Shown here piece after piece: positions 1 to 11,559 of a DNA stretch of 64,000 bases. Position 1 is the first letter of the stretch. Every line of letters starts with the position of its first letter. The notes beneath the pieces were generated by a model, which had not been told where the DNA came from, did no database searches, and saw only the letters and a list, made by a program, of their open reading frames with translations. The position numbers and the translations under genes were made by a program. The stretch spans positions 96,386 through 160,385 of the forward strand of contig SADC01000936.1 in NCBI GenBank assembly GCA_004194705.1. Reading direction: 5' to 3'. Origin of the DNA: Ditylenchus dipsaci (taxonomy: Eukaryota; Nematoda; Chromadorea; Rhabditida; Anguinidae).

Positions 1-3000
1 CATCTCAGTTTCTGAATTCTTATTCAAAAGTTGTTCGTCCAATTTTGCCAACTGAAATTTTTGCTTTTTGTCTGAAGTGACATAATAATAAACTATAATA
101 TAAGAATGGGCAAGAGTATACTATTTGGGGCATCCCAAAAGTGCGTTTTCTCAAGATCTAAGTGTTTTTTAGGTTGGTTTAACAAAGGAAAAGGCCAAAA
201 AAGTGTTCCAAGGACGTTTTACGAAAGAAAAAAAAATTTCGACTGCCTTGATCCCCCTGCGGTTTTTAGTATATTTTCCCTTGGTAACCCATATGATTTT
301 TGGTATTTTTTTTGTATTTCACCCCGTCTTGGTCACTGAAACTTTGCAAAAAGAGCTTCCTTATGCATTTTTGAACAAGAGTCTTGCTCGGAATCATGTC
401 TAAGGTAAGTGAGTGCGCGCATCTCTAACTTATTTTTTTTGTTTCGAAAAATGAATTATTGTATACACAACGTACGTCAAAATTACGTGGTGACCTCAAA
501 AAATTTACTGTGTATCCCATTGCCTGGTGAATTTCGGATTCATTTTGATTGCTTTCAGGCGTCATAACCATTTTTCAAGACTATTGCTAAATAAAGTTGA
601 AAATTTTCGAGAGTAAGGGCTTTAAAATTAGAAAGTCGACCAAGCAAAGGGATACATACCCGATTTTTTTTTACCCTCGGTATTAGGAACCATGTGGCAA
701 TATAGTAAAAATATACAGTCCACTCTCGATAATCCGTCATCCCAAAAAAGTTCGTTCCCGCCTAGGGTCCGACACTTTTTTTAACCTAATTTTTGGAACC
801 TTTAGCCAGTTGTCTTTGGTCAGTCTAGTCGCAAACATTGCAAAGATTCCGATTTTACAGGTCGTTTTTAAGAATGTTAAAACTTTTGACCAAAGACATT
901 TTGCTAAAGGTTTCAAAAATTAGGTTAAAAAAGTGTCGGACCCTAGGCGGGAACGAACTTTTTGGGGTGGTGGATTATCGAGAGTGTACTGTATTGTTAA
1001 AACTGTCCTCGTAATTTTTACTTACTTTTGTTTCCATATAACTCTGTTGATCGAGCAGTTGCTTAGCAAATGTTTCTTCTAGTCCTCTGCGTTGCTCATA
1101 CAACATTTTTCATGAGCTTCTAAATTTTTTTTTAAAAACAGAAGATTTCAAAAAAATTACCTTCTGAACTTCTAGTAATTTTTTCCAAATCTTGGATTTT
1201 CATCTTGTACTCATCAATTAAGCCACTGGAGCTGGCTTCTCCATGTTGAGAAAAAGCCTCCGAAGTATTAGTAGAGTTTTTAAAGTATTCCAGCTTTTCC
1301 ATCAAAACTCGGTTTTCTTCTCCCAATTGCTCGACTTTGGACTTGGCTTCATTTTTCTCCATTATGATCTCTCCAATACTGGACTCCAGGTCTTTTAGCT
1401 TAATTTGTGGCTTTATTATTAAATTGGGCCTATTTTTTGCCTTGGTCTCACTGTTGACTTTTTGTGTGTTTTTAGGGCTTTAAGCTTAGGCAAGGGCAGG
1501 CCAGTGTATGTCAGTACTGACTCAAACATGATCCTCGGTGTAAGAATAGTCCATATTGGAGTCCATCCTGGTATACCTTTGCCTAAGCCTAAACTCTAAA
1601 AAACAAAAAGTCAACTGGGCGACCAAGTCGAAAAATACCGTATTTCCTCTAATAGCAGCCCATGGGCTACTATTTTTTTCAACCCACCTCCTGGGAGGGG
1701 TTACTATTAGAGGGTGGGCTACTATTAGAGAGGTACAAAAGCAGCCTAAATAGGCCGATTTTCAGGGGGCTACTATTAGAGGGCGGGCTGCTATTAGAGA
1801 AAATACGGTAGGCCCGATTCTTAAATAAGGCCTAATTTGCAATAAACTTGATAATTTTGATAAAAGCTCCAATACCTGCTTGATAAATGTAGAAATTTCT
1901 GGATTTTGTATCCACCTTCAAAGCCTTCTTTAAGTTCTTCTGCATCAGAATCTCCAGCCATCTGAGAGCAATAATCTTCCTTCAGAGAAGACATAGGTCT
2001 TTCTTCCGGATTTTCACTAGCCCTGGAACTGGTCCCACTTTGCAGCACCTTTTTCTTGACCACATCAATTGCTCTAAGCAGTTCAATAATGTAATCCAGG
2101 GACATATCTTCAGTGTTAACCGAGGGTGGTGACTGAGACGGCAACTAAAATTTTTTTCGCTGCAAAAAATTAATCAACACTCTGAAATTACATTTTTGGA
2201 CTGTAAATATTTTGAGTGTGTTTTGTTGAAAAAAATACTGATGCTTCAAATCAGTCGATTGTAACTAACTATGAAAAAGTATTTTAAAATAACCTTGAAG
2301 AGAAATTTTGGTTATTGAAATAACAGCTGGCCGGAGTACACTATACAAAATGGCCCAAAAACATTTTCTTTTGCTGTTTTTTAAAACTTTTAAGCATTAA
2401 AATGCTTGAAAAGTGTAGAAAACGTATTCAGGTGTGGGAAGGCCATTTTTAGAAAAAAAAATTTGACCAAGTTTTGACTTTTTGCCTTGGGGACCAATGT
2501 AAACCACTCATGGAGGGTGCCTGGATGTCTTTCATATTAACTTTTTATTTTATTTTTCTTACTGGAGTAGGCGAAAAAGTGTCTAAATGCATTTTTTTGC
2601 TAAGAGTACTTCTCGGAATCATGTCTGAGGTAAGTGAGTGCGCGCATCTCTAACCAACATAACGCCTGCTCCCCTTCGGGGCGCAAGGGGGCTGGGTTGC
2701 TTGGGGTTGAGATGCGCACACCCACATACCTTAGACACAAATCACTCGAAAGTGACTCTGGATGCATGAAAAAGCATGCATACCAGAGTTTATTTATGCG
2801 GTAGGCCCCAGTATTCAAAACTATGCTCAAATCCTATCTTGGACATCCAGGTACCCTCCATAGGTGGTTTACCTTGGTTCTCCAAGGCAGAAAATCAAAA
2901 TTTGGTCAAAAAAAATTTTAAAAATGGCCTTCCCACATTTAAAAAAGTGTTTTCTACACTTTTCAAGCATTAAAACATCAAAAACATGCTTTTAAAGGGG

Positions 3001-6000
3001 CATACCAGCGCGTTACACGCGCAATTTCGAATTTGCAAAAGGCGGGACCAGGTATATTCAAACGAGAATTATTTTTAAACACAAATTTGTCATTTTATAC
3101 AAAAAATCATACACCGTGTTGGGATCGAACTCGACCACTTTCGGACTACATCAGCACATAACCACTTAGCTACCCATGCTATTAGACTAGTCCCGTACTT
3201 TTAATTAATTATTGCTCTTTACAGAATAACGAATTTGCATTTAAAAATAAACTTGTTTGAATATGGCTGGTCCCCGCCTTTTGCAAATTTGAAATCGACC
3301 GCGTAACGCACTGTTATGCCCCTTTAAGCCATTTTGGGAAGGCACGCTATGGCCTACTTTAGCCTAACAGCTTTTAAAAGTTTTAAAAACAAATTTAGTT
3401 TAGCTTGAGTCGTTTTGGTTGCAAAACGAAAGCCCCTTTTTATCTTGAATTACTTTGTAAAACTGACTTGTGTCAACTGTGTTCTGAGACCAGTGACTTC
3501 ATCCTAAAAATTCCATAGTAAAAGTGCTTTTTATTTACCAGAAAGCAATGCCTCTAGAATGCTTTTTTCTGATCGTAAACACTCAATCTCCTCCCATAGC
3601 TTCTGAATATTATTTTTATTTTTCAAACTCAAACACAAAAACAGCCTTACCACATTTTCAGGTCCAAATGAGTCACTTTGTTCAATATGTTCTCGCAATG
3701 CATTGTATTGGTCTTCTAATTCATTGAGTTTTGTTGAAAACTCTTTTTTAATGGAGTATTCTCGCTCTTCAGCTTGTTCACGTTCTCGTTCAAGAAGTCT
3801 TTCATAGTGTTCTTTGGTGGTTCTTTTTCTTTGGTGACTGACTCTAATACCTTGAGAACGAAAAATTCAAGCAATTCAGGAATTCATATATAGTCGAACC
3901 TCGCTATAGTGGCACCCCCAAAAGTTCGTTCCCGCCTAGGGTCCGACACTTTTTTAACCCTCTTTTCAAAATTTTTACCACTTTTGTTTGACAGTCTGGT
4001 TTAAAATATCGCAAGGATTTCGATTTTGCCGATCGTTTTTAGAAAGGAAAATAAATAATAAGTTAGAAAGTAAAACCTCGATATAGTGGCACCACTTTTT
4101 CAAAAATTTTCAAAAAGGTGTGCCACTATATCGAGGTTTTACTTTTTTGACTTAAAATTTGTTTTCTCGGCAAAATTGGAATTCTTACGATATTTAGGAC
4201 CAGACTGTCAAAACAGAACTGGAAAAATTCAATAAAAATAGGGCTGAAAAAGTATCGAACCCTAGGCGGGAGCGAACTTTTGGGGGTGCCACTATAGCGA
4301 GGTTAGCCTGTATTAGAAACACTCACAGCTTCTAGTGCTTGAACTTGTGAGTTGTGCAGCTGGGTTTGGCTTTCACTCTGACTTTGCAAATTGTCTCGCT
4401 CCATCTCCAAGAAATCCACTTTGTTTCTTAGAGCTTTAACTTCAATTTGAAGCTCTCTAATCGTAGATTCTAGTTTTTGTCTGGCTGTTTCTGCTACATT
4501 CAAGAGCTTGAGCTTTTTGTCGAACTCTGCCTTTTGATCATGATAATCTTTGCGGATTCCTCAAATTAGTTGGAGTAGTTGAGAAATAGTTTTTTTTTTT
4601 TATAAAACCTTCTAGATCAGTTTTGGCTTCAGTCAGCTTTTTTAACGCTTCATTGGTTTCATTTTTTGCGGTAGACATCTTAAATGACAAATATAAAGCG
4701 AACTCAGTCAACAGTACTACGAATAATACTTGTGAATTTTTGAAAACATTTTTTCTTACAGTCAACCCTCTGCCCTTTTTAGATGAACACAGGCCCTATC
4801 CAACAAAGGGGTGGTTTTTTTTGCCTTGGTCCCCCCTGTTTCTTTTTTGTAGTTTTTCAGGCTAAGGTTCAAGCAAGGGTAGGCCTCCGTATGTAAAGAT
4901 AAACTCAACATAAATCTGAGATATGTTAGAGCTCGTCCAAGCTAATGCAGGCCTGCCCTTGGCTAAGCCTAAAAAATTACAAGATATGTTTTCCTTGGTC
5001 CCCCTGTTGTTTTTCCTAATTTTTAGGGTTCGGCTTGGGCGAGGGTAGGCCAGCGTATGTTAGGACTGATTCAAGCATGAGTCTAATATATGTTGGAGTT
5101 TGTTTTTAGATACGCTGGCCTACACTTGCTTAAGCCTTTAACGGAAAAATAACAAAAAGAAATCCACAGGGGGACCAAGGCAAAAAAACCCTTTGTTGGG
5201 TACGGCCTGAAGAAATTTTGAAGACTTAATTCCTGTAGGATAACAAAAAATTAAACAATGTGGGAGACTGTTAAATAAAGTTAGACTATAGGGGAGTATC
5301 CTCCAGTAGCGTTATAGCGGATGTGCAGTTTGTGCCAGACAGGGAGCGCAATATTTACAGTATCGGATACCCACTTATAGACAAATATGTTTTTGAAAAT
5401 TCACGGGATAAACCAAGCCAGTTTCAGGCTTACTCTTTCCGAATCGCCTAGCCTAATTTATTCTCTTTGTTCGCGAAAAATATTGAAATTTCATATGCTT
5501 TATCGACTATGCTTTATTAATTAGCTTTAACAAAAAATTTCTCTTCTTAGTCGTAAATTCGGTACTCATGCTGTTCTTCCTTCCCTATTTTTCAAAAGTG
5601 ACCCAAAAACAAGTTTTAAGTTTTTATGAAAAAGAGTGCATACAAGCAGAGGTGGGCAAAGATCAGATCATTTCAGATCAGATCGATCTGATCTGACAAA
5701 AATTATTGTCAAAATAGCCAAAATTTTGCGGGAATTTGAATTTTATAGTCCGAAAATAACTTGAACCTCTCAGAATCCCACTTTGGAGTGGCTAGAAGCC
5801 TCTGAAAGTTGCTTTTTGGGGGCTGACTGAAAGGGGCGGTGAACTTTTCGCAAAAATTCGCTTGCCCTTATCAGATTTTCCTGTTAATTGGCTTAACCTA
5901 CAATGTATTCCAAGAAGCTTAGCTCACTAAGTAATATTTTCTGCTTTTACAAAATTTGTTGTTAGAATAAAAGTATTTACCTCGCGAGATATATTTTGCA

Positions 6001-9000
6001 CCTCCAATTCTTTTTTGCGCAGTTTTCTTTCCAGCAGTGCCACTCATTTTTGCAATTGTTCATTTCGTCTTTGCTGTGTTTGGCTTGATGTTGAATTTCT
6101 TGTAGTCGATCATGAAACTCTTCTTGTCTAAACCACCAACAATAAATAAATAACCTAGAAACATAATTTTCTTTTGCTCTACCTAGCTGCCAGCTCATCT
6201 TTCAGTGCTTCTTCGTGATCTCTTAAAGCTTCCAGTTCTTTGGTGTACAGCAATTTGGCTGCAGTTAGTTCAGTTTCATATAGACCTGAAAGGTGTATGA
6301 ATATATTATCTTGTGTAATTTTTTGGCTCTACTTCGATATACCCCCCCCCAATCCTCGGACCTACTTTGATATGCCCCCTCCCAAAATCAAGATTTTTAT
6401 GAGCGGTCAAAATTTATTTTTAATTAATAATTTTGCTATGAAAGGACCAGAAAATAAATTTTAATAGGGATCAAAAGCTGTATTGGGAGGAGAAGGGAAT
6501 AATACAGAGTCCAATTATATAAGAACCTATAAGTACCAAAGAGTATAAATTCTCTAGGCGTTGAGGGCACTTACAATCCAGCAGTGGTGGAAGGAAAAGT
6601 ATAAGTACTCTCACCGCATCAGCCATTCAGCCAGGTGAATACCGTTAGTTGTCGTTTGCCCCAGCGCTCAGGAAGTGCTGGGTCTAATTTTTGGATGGCT
6701 GAGCCTTTGGCTCGAAGCCTCTAGCCGGAGAAGGAGGGAAAACTCTTTTCGGCAAAAAACAAATCTCAATTCCAAGCCCCCGATTCCCCTGCGCCCCTTA
6801 GGGGAGGGGATACTGGTATATCATAGTAGCGTTAATTTTTCATAAAGCTTTACTTTGTGCTCTTCTCAACTTTCTTTCAAAGGTCTCTCCTAATCTCTCC
6901 TTTTCAGTCCGTAGACTTTTTCTCTCCTCTTCTAGTCGCTGAATCTCTATTATGTACCTGAAAATAAAAAGATAGATCGTAGTTTCAGAGCATTTTTTTT
7001 GAAGTTCACTTCTGTTCCAGGTTAAGTAGCTGAGACTGCGAAAGCGTTGTTCTAAAACCTGGATCTCTTTCTGGTGTTCTTGCCTGCAATTTAGACGATT
7101 ATTTTTATGTAATAAAAAAATGGTAGGGAAAAATCAACCTCAGTTTTTCTAATGCCTGTTCTTTTTCACGCTCAAATTGCTCCTTAAAATCAATTATAAT
7201 TTTGAGTTACTTTACATTGGAAGTCGACTGTACTTATTGTATAGGGTGCGCAAAAATTACGCGGTTACTTCTAAAAATTCGGCTATATACCGTATTACCT
7301 CTAATAGCTCTTCCTGTTATAATAACTCCCCCCTCAACTTTGAGGACCTATATCTCAGCCCAGAGTGAAATTTGTGCAAAGATGTTTTATGCGTTTTCTT
7401 AACTCCCACGAGCTTTACTGATTCCACTTTTTCGATTTAAAATTTTTATTCAAAAATCTTGAGATTGACCTCAAAATTTTCCGATTTTGGTCATCCAAAA
7501 ACAAGTCCCTCGGGGCTATTAGAGGAAATACGGTAGCCTTTCCCGGTTATTTTTTCAATACTTTGACTCGCATTTCGATTTTTTGTGTCTTCACGATATT
7601 TCACGACTGCAGCACAATATCCTAAGTGAACTTTTAGAATTCTGAAAATCAGAACCCGTAAATTTGGAATTGACTGGGCAAAGGGCTACCATGTTTATTT
7701 TTGTACATTGTACACTAGGGCTAATTTTTTTTGTCAAAATGAAATATTAGCTAAACCATACCTGCAAAGCTTGGAAGCTTTTCATCCTAGTCTCAAAGTC
7801 TTTTTTAGCCCCTAGCACTTCTTCACTCAAAGCTATTATCTTGTTGCTATATTCTGCTTCTAATTTGCGCTCTCGCTCGGCCACTCTCTCGCCGTAGTCT
7901 CTGAAAGTGCCCATCACACTATATTTTTGTTTTCATATTCAGCCACAGTTTTTCTAGTGTTTGGATTTTTTTGTCTTAGCTCTGACTCATATCTTACGTG
8001 ACCTGGATAAATGAAATTTTGTAGATTTGTTGTATTTATACCAATGGCTTACCTCCAGGTCCAGGACTCGAATGACTTGAAGCCGCCACAACTTTTAACA
8101 TAGACAATAATTTGGAGCTTTCATCACTTAAAACGAAACATAATTTCATCTCTTTGATCATTTTCAGATTTTTAAAGGGGGGGGGAGCTTTATATACGCA
8201 TCGCCTATTGCCTGTCAGCAACTGCCTCAATTGTGCGATTTTTGGCAAATAACCACCAAAATTAAAGAAAACTAGTCAAAATGATGCGTACTCAGATTCA
8301 TATAGCCTTAGCCTCCACCAATTTTATTTATTTGTCGACGCGTTTAGTGACTTTCTAGAGTCACAATTTCACGGAGAACCAGATAGAAATTTTACACACC
8401 AAAATCACTTCATAAAAGCAATGCAGGCAGCGAAGGTATGACCCGGGAAAAAGTAGTACACATGAGGGGTAAGATTTCAGCATTATTTAGGAACTGACAT
8501 TTTTTGTGATTTCAATTTACATCATTTCATACAACCGTATGCTGAAAAGGATGGCAAGGAGCAGGGCTAAATTTGTGTGTGAGGTTGCAAATAAGTATGT
8601 AAATTAAAATTGGAAAAAAACGTCAGTTCCAGGATACTACTGAAACGTACTGGGATAGTTCTATCGAGGATTTCATCGAATTGGACATGGTTCAACGTTT
8701 TTATATTTCAGCTCTAATTTTATACCAAGTTTTTCTCTGTATGATAGCTCGAATAAAAGCTCAAAACCTTGGCTACATTTTGGCACTAAACATGTGAATA
8801 AAAAGAGAAAAAAGGTTGCACTCAGTAGAAATTGAACCTGTGACCTAGGGCAATGCGTATATAAAGTCCCCCCCCTTTAAGACTACCCAAAGTTAGAAGT
8901 ATCAGTAGGAATGGGAGATGGTTGAGGAGAGGCATATGGACTTTTGCTTGCATTTCCCGCCATATTTAAGGACATAGAGGCGGAAGAGGGCGACAAGGAA

Positions 9001-10333
9001 CTAGTGATTATTGTTGGTGGTTTCATACTTGCTGATGGCTTGTTCACCAGTGGCTTTTCCACACTCGGAACAGGCCAAGCAGCTATTTCTGGGCAATAAG
9101 CGGCTGGAGCTGAACACAGCTTAGGTTCTGTTGTTGCAGAAGAAGAGGCTGCAGTAGGGGAATGCTCTGATCTGTAAATTATTGAGTCTATTTTCCCGCA
9201 TTTTCAATAGTCAGGACAGATTTATTTATAATTTGCTTTATGGACCGAAAAAAATCGCACTTTAAAGGACCCTGTCTCTTCCTGCTCAATGGTCCCGCGC
9301 CAATTCAAAAAATTTTCACTGATCATCAAACTTCTCTTCGGATTTTTCAACTTGGTTTCTAACAAAACAAGGCCTAGAATTTATTTTAGGCATAGTTGTG
9401 TTAGAAACCAAGTTAAAAATTCCATACAGAACTTCAATGATTAGGGAAAAAATTTTGAATTGGAGCGGGACCATTGATTAGGAAGAGACAGGGTCCTTTA
9501 GCGAAGCGCACTATGGCGAGGTTTTCAAGCTGAAACACCTAAAAATTGCATTATATACAAAAATTATAGACTCACACTATATCGGCTAATTGATACATAC
9601 TATCTGCAGACTGTGCTACAGACAACCCGCCAATACAGTCAGCTCTTCCAACAGTCAACTCTCTTCATAGTCAACTACCGCTATACAGTCAACTCTCTCT
9701 ATACAGTCAACTGTCCTAATAGTCCACTCTTATTATGTATTCAATCCTCCTAACACAGTCAACTATCACTATAGAGTCAACCCACCAATACAATCAACTT
9801 TTCTAATAGTACCGTATATTCTCTATTACAAGGCCCTCTCTAATAGAAGGCCCCTCTCTAATAGAAGGCCTCCTTGAGGACCTATATATCAGCCTAGAAA
9901 AAGAAATTCGCAAATCTGTTTTTCGTTTTTCTTAGTTAGCACGAGCTTACCTGATTCCACTGTTCAAATTTTGGTTGAGCACGCAAAAATCTCAAAATCG
10001 ACCCAAATTTTTTCCGACTTCTTTAGGGTTGAAAATAGAAGGCCGGGCCTTCTAATAGAGAATATACGGTACCTAATTTTCAATAGACGTCCCGCGGCTT
10101 TATTTTTTATAGTCCCTCGAGGGGTGGGTTCATCTATTAGAGTCATTCTGAGATTTCTGTGGGTTTATTTATTTAAAAAATCCTTACTTGTTTGGTCGAG
10201 GACTGCGGCTTTGCCTACGTGGTGATCTCGATCCAATACTATAGGCATATGGGCTAACAGACCGCAAAAACTTGAGTTCTTCTAGTTCGTCATTCAAATA
10301 GCCACCTAGTTTGTCTCGGAAAGAATCCGACAT
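1..10333 (-). CDS. FAM184-like long coiled-coil protein, 17 exons, 3' end beyond window
   Basis: Read on the minus strand from ATG at 10333. Exons I support: 10333-10188, 9171-8887, 8126-8053, 8002-7762, 7182-7139, 7083-7010, 6957-6854, 6285-6183, 6127-5981, 4678-4609, 4559-4327, 3850-3651, 3602-3539, 2144-1916, 1391-1161, 1119-1026, 71-1. Most have GT-AG borders and matching phase. The N-terminus is Ser/Pro-rich, then a heptad coil runs to the window edge. The block LRQKIQTLEK ... MKSFQALQ ... EREKEQALEKLRQEHQKEIQ (exons at 8002-7010) aligns, from memory, with the conserved N-terminal part of FAM184A/B (LRRKIQVLE ... LRSFGQLQ ... ALEDLQAAHRREIQ). FAM184 proteins are poorly understood animal coiled-coil proteins; no catalytic domain is expected. 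Single-base frame breaks at about 7970, 7925, 7060, 3827 and 1105, and at least one in exon 6127-5981, fall mostly in A/T runs. The 3602/2144 join is one base out of phase. The start lies 5 nt after an acceptor-like TTTTCTAAG. Family assignment is fairly secure; exon edges less so. Confidence 0.7.
716..991. mobile_element. Tigger/pogo-type MITE (TA target site)
   Basis: Inverted ends CAGTCCACTCTCGATAATCC and GGATTATCGAGAGTGTACTG lie between TA dinucleotides (714-715 and 992-993). Just inside each end is the shared subterminal block GTTCGTTCCCGCCTAGGGTC, also found in the elements at 3892, 13185 and 52021. It sits in a FAM184-like intron. Confidence 0.85.
1430..1627. repeat. foldback repeat, CCTTGGTC/AAGGCAAAA family
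   Basis: Imperfect inverted repeat: a left arm reading GGCTTTAAGCTTAGGCAAGG and a right arm reading TTGCCTAAGCCTAAACTC, with TTTTTGCCTTGGTC-like outer edges. The best-preserved relatives are at 11345, 56131 and 62650. It is non-coding and lies in a FAM184-like intron. Confidence 0.6.
1636..1810. mobile_element. TACCGTA-type MITE
   Basis: Starts TACCGTATTTCCTCTAATAG and ends with the complement (CTATTAGAGAAAATACGGTA). Subterminal word here is AATAGCAGCCC on both arms. The target site appears to be TA. Confidence 0.8.
2590..2830. repeat. GTAAGTGAGTGCGCGCATCTC repeat, inverted type
   Basis: One arm carries GAGGTAAGTGAGTGCGCGCA and the other carries CGCACACCCACATACCTTAG followed by CATGAAAAAGCATGCATACC. 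Other whole or partial copies: 355-425, 20725-21215, 27512-27610, 29690-29945, 37880-38030, 43130-43205, 44780-44880, 50205-50315 and 55160-55240. The GC-rich middle varies between copies. Confidence 0.7.
2995..3328. repeat. inverted repeat carrying a tRNA-like promoter remnant
   Basis: Arms begin AAAGGGGCATACCAGCGCGT and end with the complementary ACTGTTATGCCCCTTT. Inside, on the minus strand about 3182-3103, are box A-like TAGCTAAGTGGTTA and box B-like GAGTTCGATCCC, the layout of a tRNA-derived SINE head. The flanks do not pair into an acceptor stem, so I do not call a tRNA gene. Confidence 0.5.
3892..4311. mobile_element. Tigger-type MITE with an internal copy of its own termini
   Basis: Ends read AGTCGAACCTCGCTATAGTG and CACTATAGCGAGGTTAGCCT. 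The centre (about 4070-4142) is a hairpin made of AAACCTCGATATAGTGGCAC and its complement, a close copy of the element's own ends. The element fills the FAM184-like intron 3851-4326; without it the intron would be about 56 nt. Confidence 0.8.
4818..5190. repeat. one and a half copies of the CCTTGGTC foldback family
   Basis: Two adjoining units: one from about 4818 with GCAAGGGTAGGCCTCCGTAT, and a second from about 4990 with GAGGGTAGGCCAGCGTATGT, a complementary CGCTGGCCTACACTTGC arm and a closing GGGGGACCAAGGCAAAAA. It is probably a nested or tandem insertion. It lies between FAM184-like exons. Confidence 0.6.
5645..5705. mobile_element. left end of a hAT-like MITE with a GATCAGATC word
   Basis: CAGAGGTGGGCAAAGATCAG is followed by overlapping copies of GATCAGATC and CAGATCTGATC-type words. 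The start resembles hAT ends (CAGnGGTGGGCA). I find no right end or 8-bp duplication, so it is probably truncated. The next 200 bp (5700-5870) match the foldback at 10845-11285 rather than this element. Confidence 0.4.
6330..6510. repeat. poly-C repeat also present inverted at 50355-50555
   Basis: ATATACCCCCCCCCAATCC-type runs, then TTTGCTATGAAAGGACCAG and TGGGAGGAGAAGGGAATAAT. The complement of the same series occurs at 50355-50555, ending in GGGGGGGGGGTATATGACAG. Non-coding, in a FAM184-like intron. Confidence 0.5.
7288..7535. mobile_element. TACCGTA-type MITE
   Basis: Ends TACCGTATTACCTCTAATAG and CTATTAGAGGAAATACGGTA. Interior carries the family core GAGGACCTATATCTCAGCCC and GATTGACCTCAAAATTTTCC. 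It accounts for much of the FAM184-like intron 7183-7761. Confidence 0.85.
8825..8882 (-). repeat. tRNA-derived SINE-like fragment
   Basis: On the minus strand TATATACGCATTGCCCTAGG is followed by box B-like GTCACAGGTTCAATTTC. Similar TATATACGCATCGC heads occur at 8180-8210, 29130-29175 and 39115-39150, and another box B-like sequence is near 26340. These look like scattered pieces of one family. None is a complete tRNA. Confidence 0.4.
9237..9505. repeat. inverted repeat with GGTTTCTAACAAAACAAGGC core
   Basis: Outer arms TTAAAGGACCCTGTCTCTTC and GAAGAGACAGGGTCCTTTA; inner arms CAACTTGGTTTCTAACAAAA and its complement. The inner hairpin recurs twice at 23465-23830 in other outer contexts. It lies in the first FAM184-like intron. 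Confidence 0.6.
9637..9800. repeat. tandem array of a TACAGTCAACTCTC-like unit
   Basis: About nine degenerate 17-20 bp units (TACAGTCAACTCTCTC, CATAGTCAACTACCGC, ATAGAGTCAACCCACC and others) run head to tail. The unit resembles the outer end of the Tigger MITEs in this window (TACAGTCGACTCTC), but no inverted partner or element body is present. Confidence 0.6.
9810..10071. mobile_element. TACCGTA-type MITE
   Basis: Left end TACCGTATATTCTCTATTAC, right end CTAATAGAGAATATACGGTA. The word on both arms is AGAAGGCC-like. Core GAGGACCTATATATCAGCCT is present, in the first FAM184-like intron. Confidence 0.85.
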
Positions 10334-10844
10334 TTTGGCTTAGAAAATAAAACTTAGGAAAAAAATTTAAGTCAAATCAAGACCAAATATATCGATTAGA
10401 AGACATTTAATTTACAGAGATTTAGTCAACAATAAATAAGCAGTTTCAAAGGCGACAATTGACTAGACTAAATTGTCCTCTTAACTTTAAAAGTAATAGA
10501 TGCAGGAGTTGTCAGCAAGTTTAGTGTGTAACTAACATCCAGCCGATGGGCCATATCCTCCTGGTGTCGGAAGTGGCTGAGAAGAGTAGCCTGAGCTAGT
10601 TGATCATCAACAACCTGAGGCAATCACTCTATTCTTCTCTTTGTGTGTCTATTTGTGTCCTTTCTTTGTGTAATCTCTTCTAGTAAGCACTCTAATAATG
10701 TGTGTCTGTTTGTTGATTGGCCAATAATTTGGTTTCTTCATATCTTCAAAGTGTCCAGCCTGATGAATAACGGTACTAGAGAATATATGAAGGAAGTTTA
10801 GCAAAGTAATTATAAAATGGGGAATATTTTTTATGTAAAAAATT

Positions 10845-11285
10845 TACTTCTATTTGTACTTAATTTACTTCTTTTTGTATATCGAATTTCCTTTTTTTGT
10901 GTACCAAACCTAGTTTTCTTCCAAGACCAACTAAATTCGGCAAAATTTTTCGAGAGTTAATAATTTTTGACATAAAATGGCTTGGACTGCTCAGAATCCC
11001 ACCCTGGAGTGCCCAGAAACTCCTGAAAGTTGGTTTTTGGGGTTGACTGGGGGGGGGGGTCGAGGGTAAACCTTTTGCAAAAATTCGATTGAAAAACCAA
11101 CTTTCATGGGCTTCTGGACACTCCAGGGTGGATTCGGAGAGATTGCAGTCATTTTCAGACTATAAAATTTGACTTTTCGCAAAATTATGCAAAATTTGGC
11201 TGGTCTTGGAAAGAAAATTAGGTTTGGTACAGAAAAAAAGAAAATTTGGTACAAAAAGAAGTAAATTAGGTACAAAAAAAGTATT
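10845..11285. repeat. long inverted repeat
   Basis: Left arm contains TTTACTTCTTTTTGTATATC and CCACCCTGGAGTGCCCAGAA; the right arm carries the complements (CTCCAGGGTGGATTCGG, AGAAGTAAATTAGGTAC) around a G-run centre. A fragment of the same sequence is at 5700-5870. It is non-coding, just upstream of the FAM184-like gene. Confidence 0.6.
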
Positions 11286-11344
11286 GCCTTACAAAATCAC
11301 CCTAGAATTCTTAAAAAGACCAGCTCTGATTAATAATTGGGTGC

Positions 11345-11545
11345 TCTTTTTGCCTTTGTCCACCTGTTGTTTTTGTGACTTTTTAGTCATTGAGTTAGGC
11401 AAGGTAGGCTGGCGTATGTTAGGATAGACTTAAACGTATTTTAGACTCGTGTCTAAGTTCGTCCTAACATACGCTGGCCCACCTAAGCCTAAGTATGAAA
11501 AATCACAATAAAAAATAACAAGGAGGAACAAGTCAAAAAAAACAC
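11345..11545. repeat. CCTTGGTC-type foldback repeat, well preserved
   Basis: Left arm TAGGCTGGCGTATGTTAGGA, right arm TCCTAACATACGCTGGCCCA, with outer CTTTGTCCACCTGTTGTTTT and its complement. The loop is only about 30 nt, so a long hairpin could form. Confidence 0.65.
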
Positions 11546-11559
11546 CCAAAGACCATATG

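Larger units (their letters stand above)
2334..3357. repeat. nested foldback element, about 1 kb
   Basis: Outer arms: GGAGTACACTATACAAAATG at the left and the related GGCACGCTATGGCCTACTTT at the right. Inside are TTTTTGCCTTGGGGACCAA and its inverted copy around 2460-2510 and 2860-2900. The interior holds a copy of the GCGCGCATCTC repeat (2590-2830) and an independent inverted repeat (2995-3328). A relative with the same layout is at 27249-27767. I see no gene. Confidence 0.6.

Noticed and set aside
3103..3182. tRNA gene candidate on the minus strand
   Set aside because: Box A and box B are present but the ends do not form an acceptor stem and it sits inside an inverted repeat; called SINE-like instead.
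9637..9800. CRISPR-like array
   Set aside because: Units are contiguous and degenerate without spacers, and the genome is eukaryotic.
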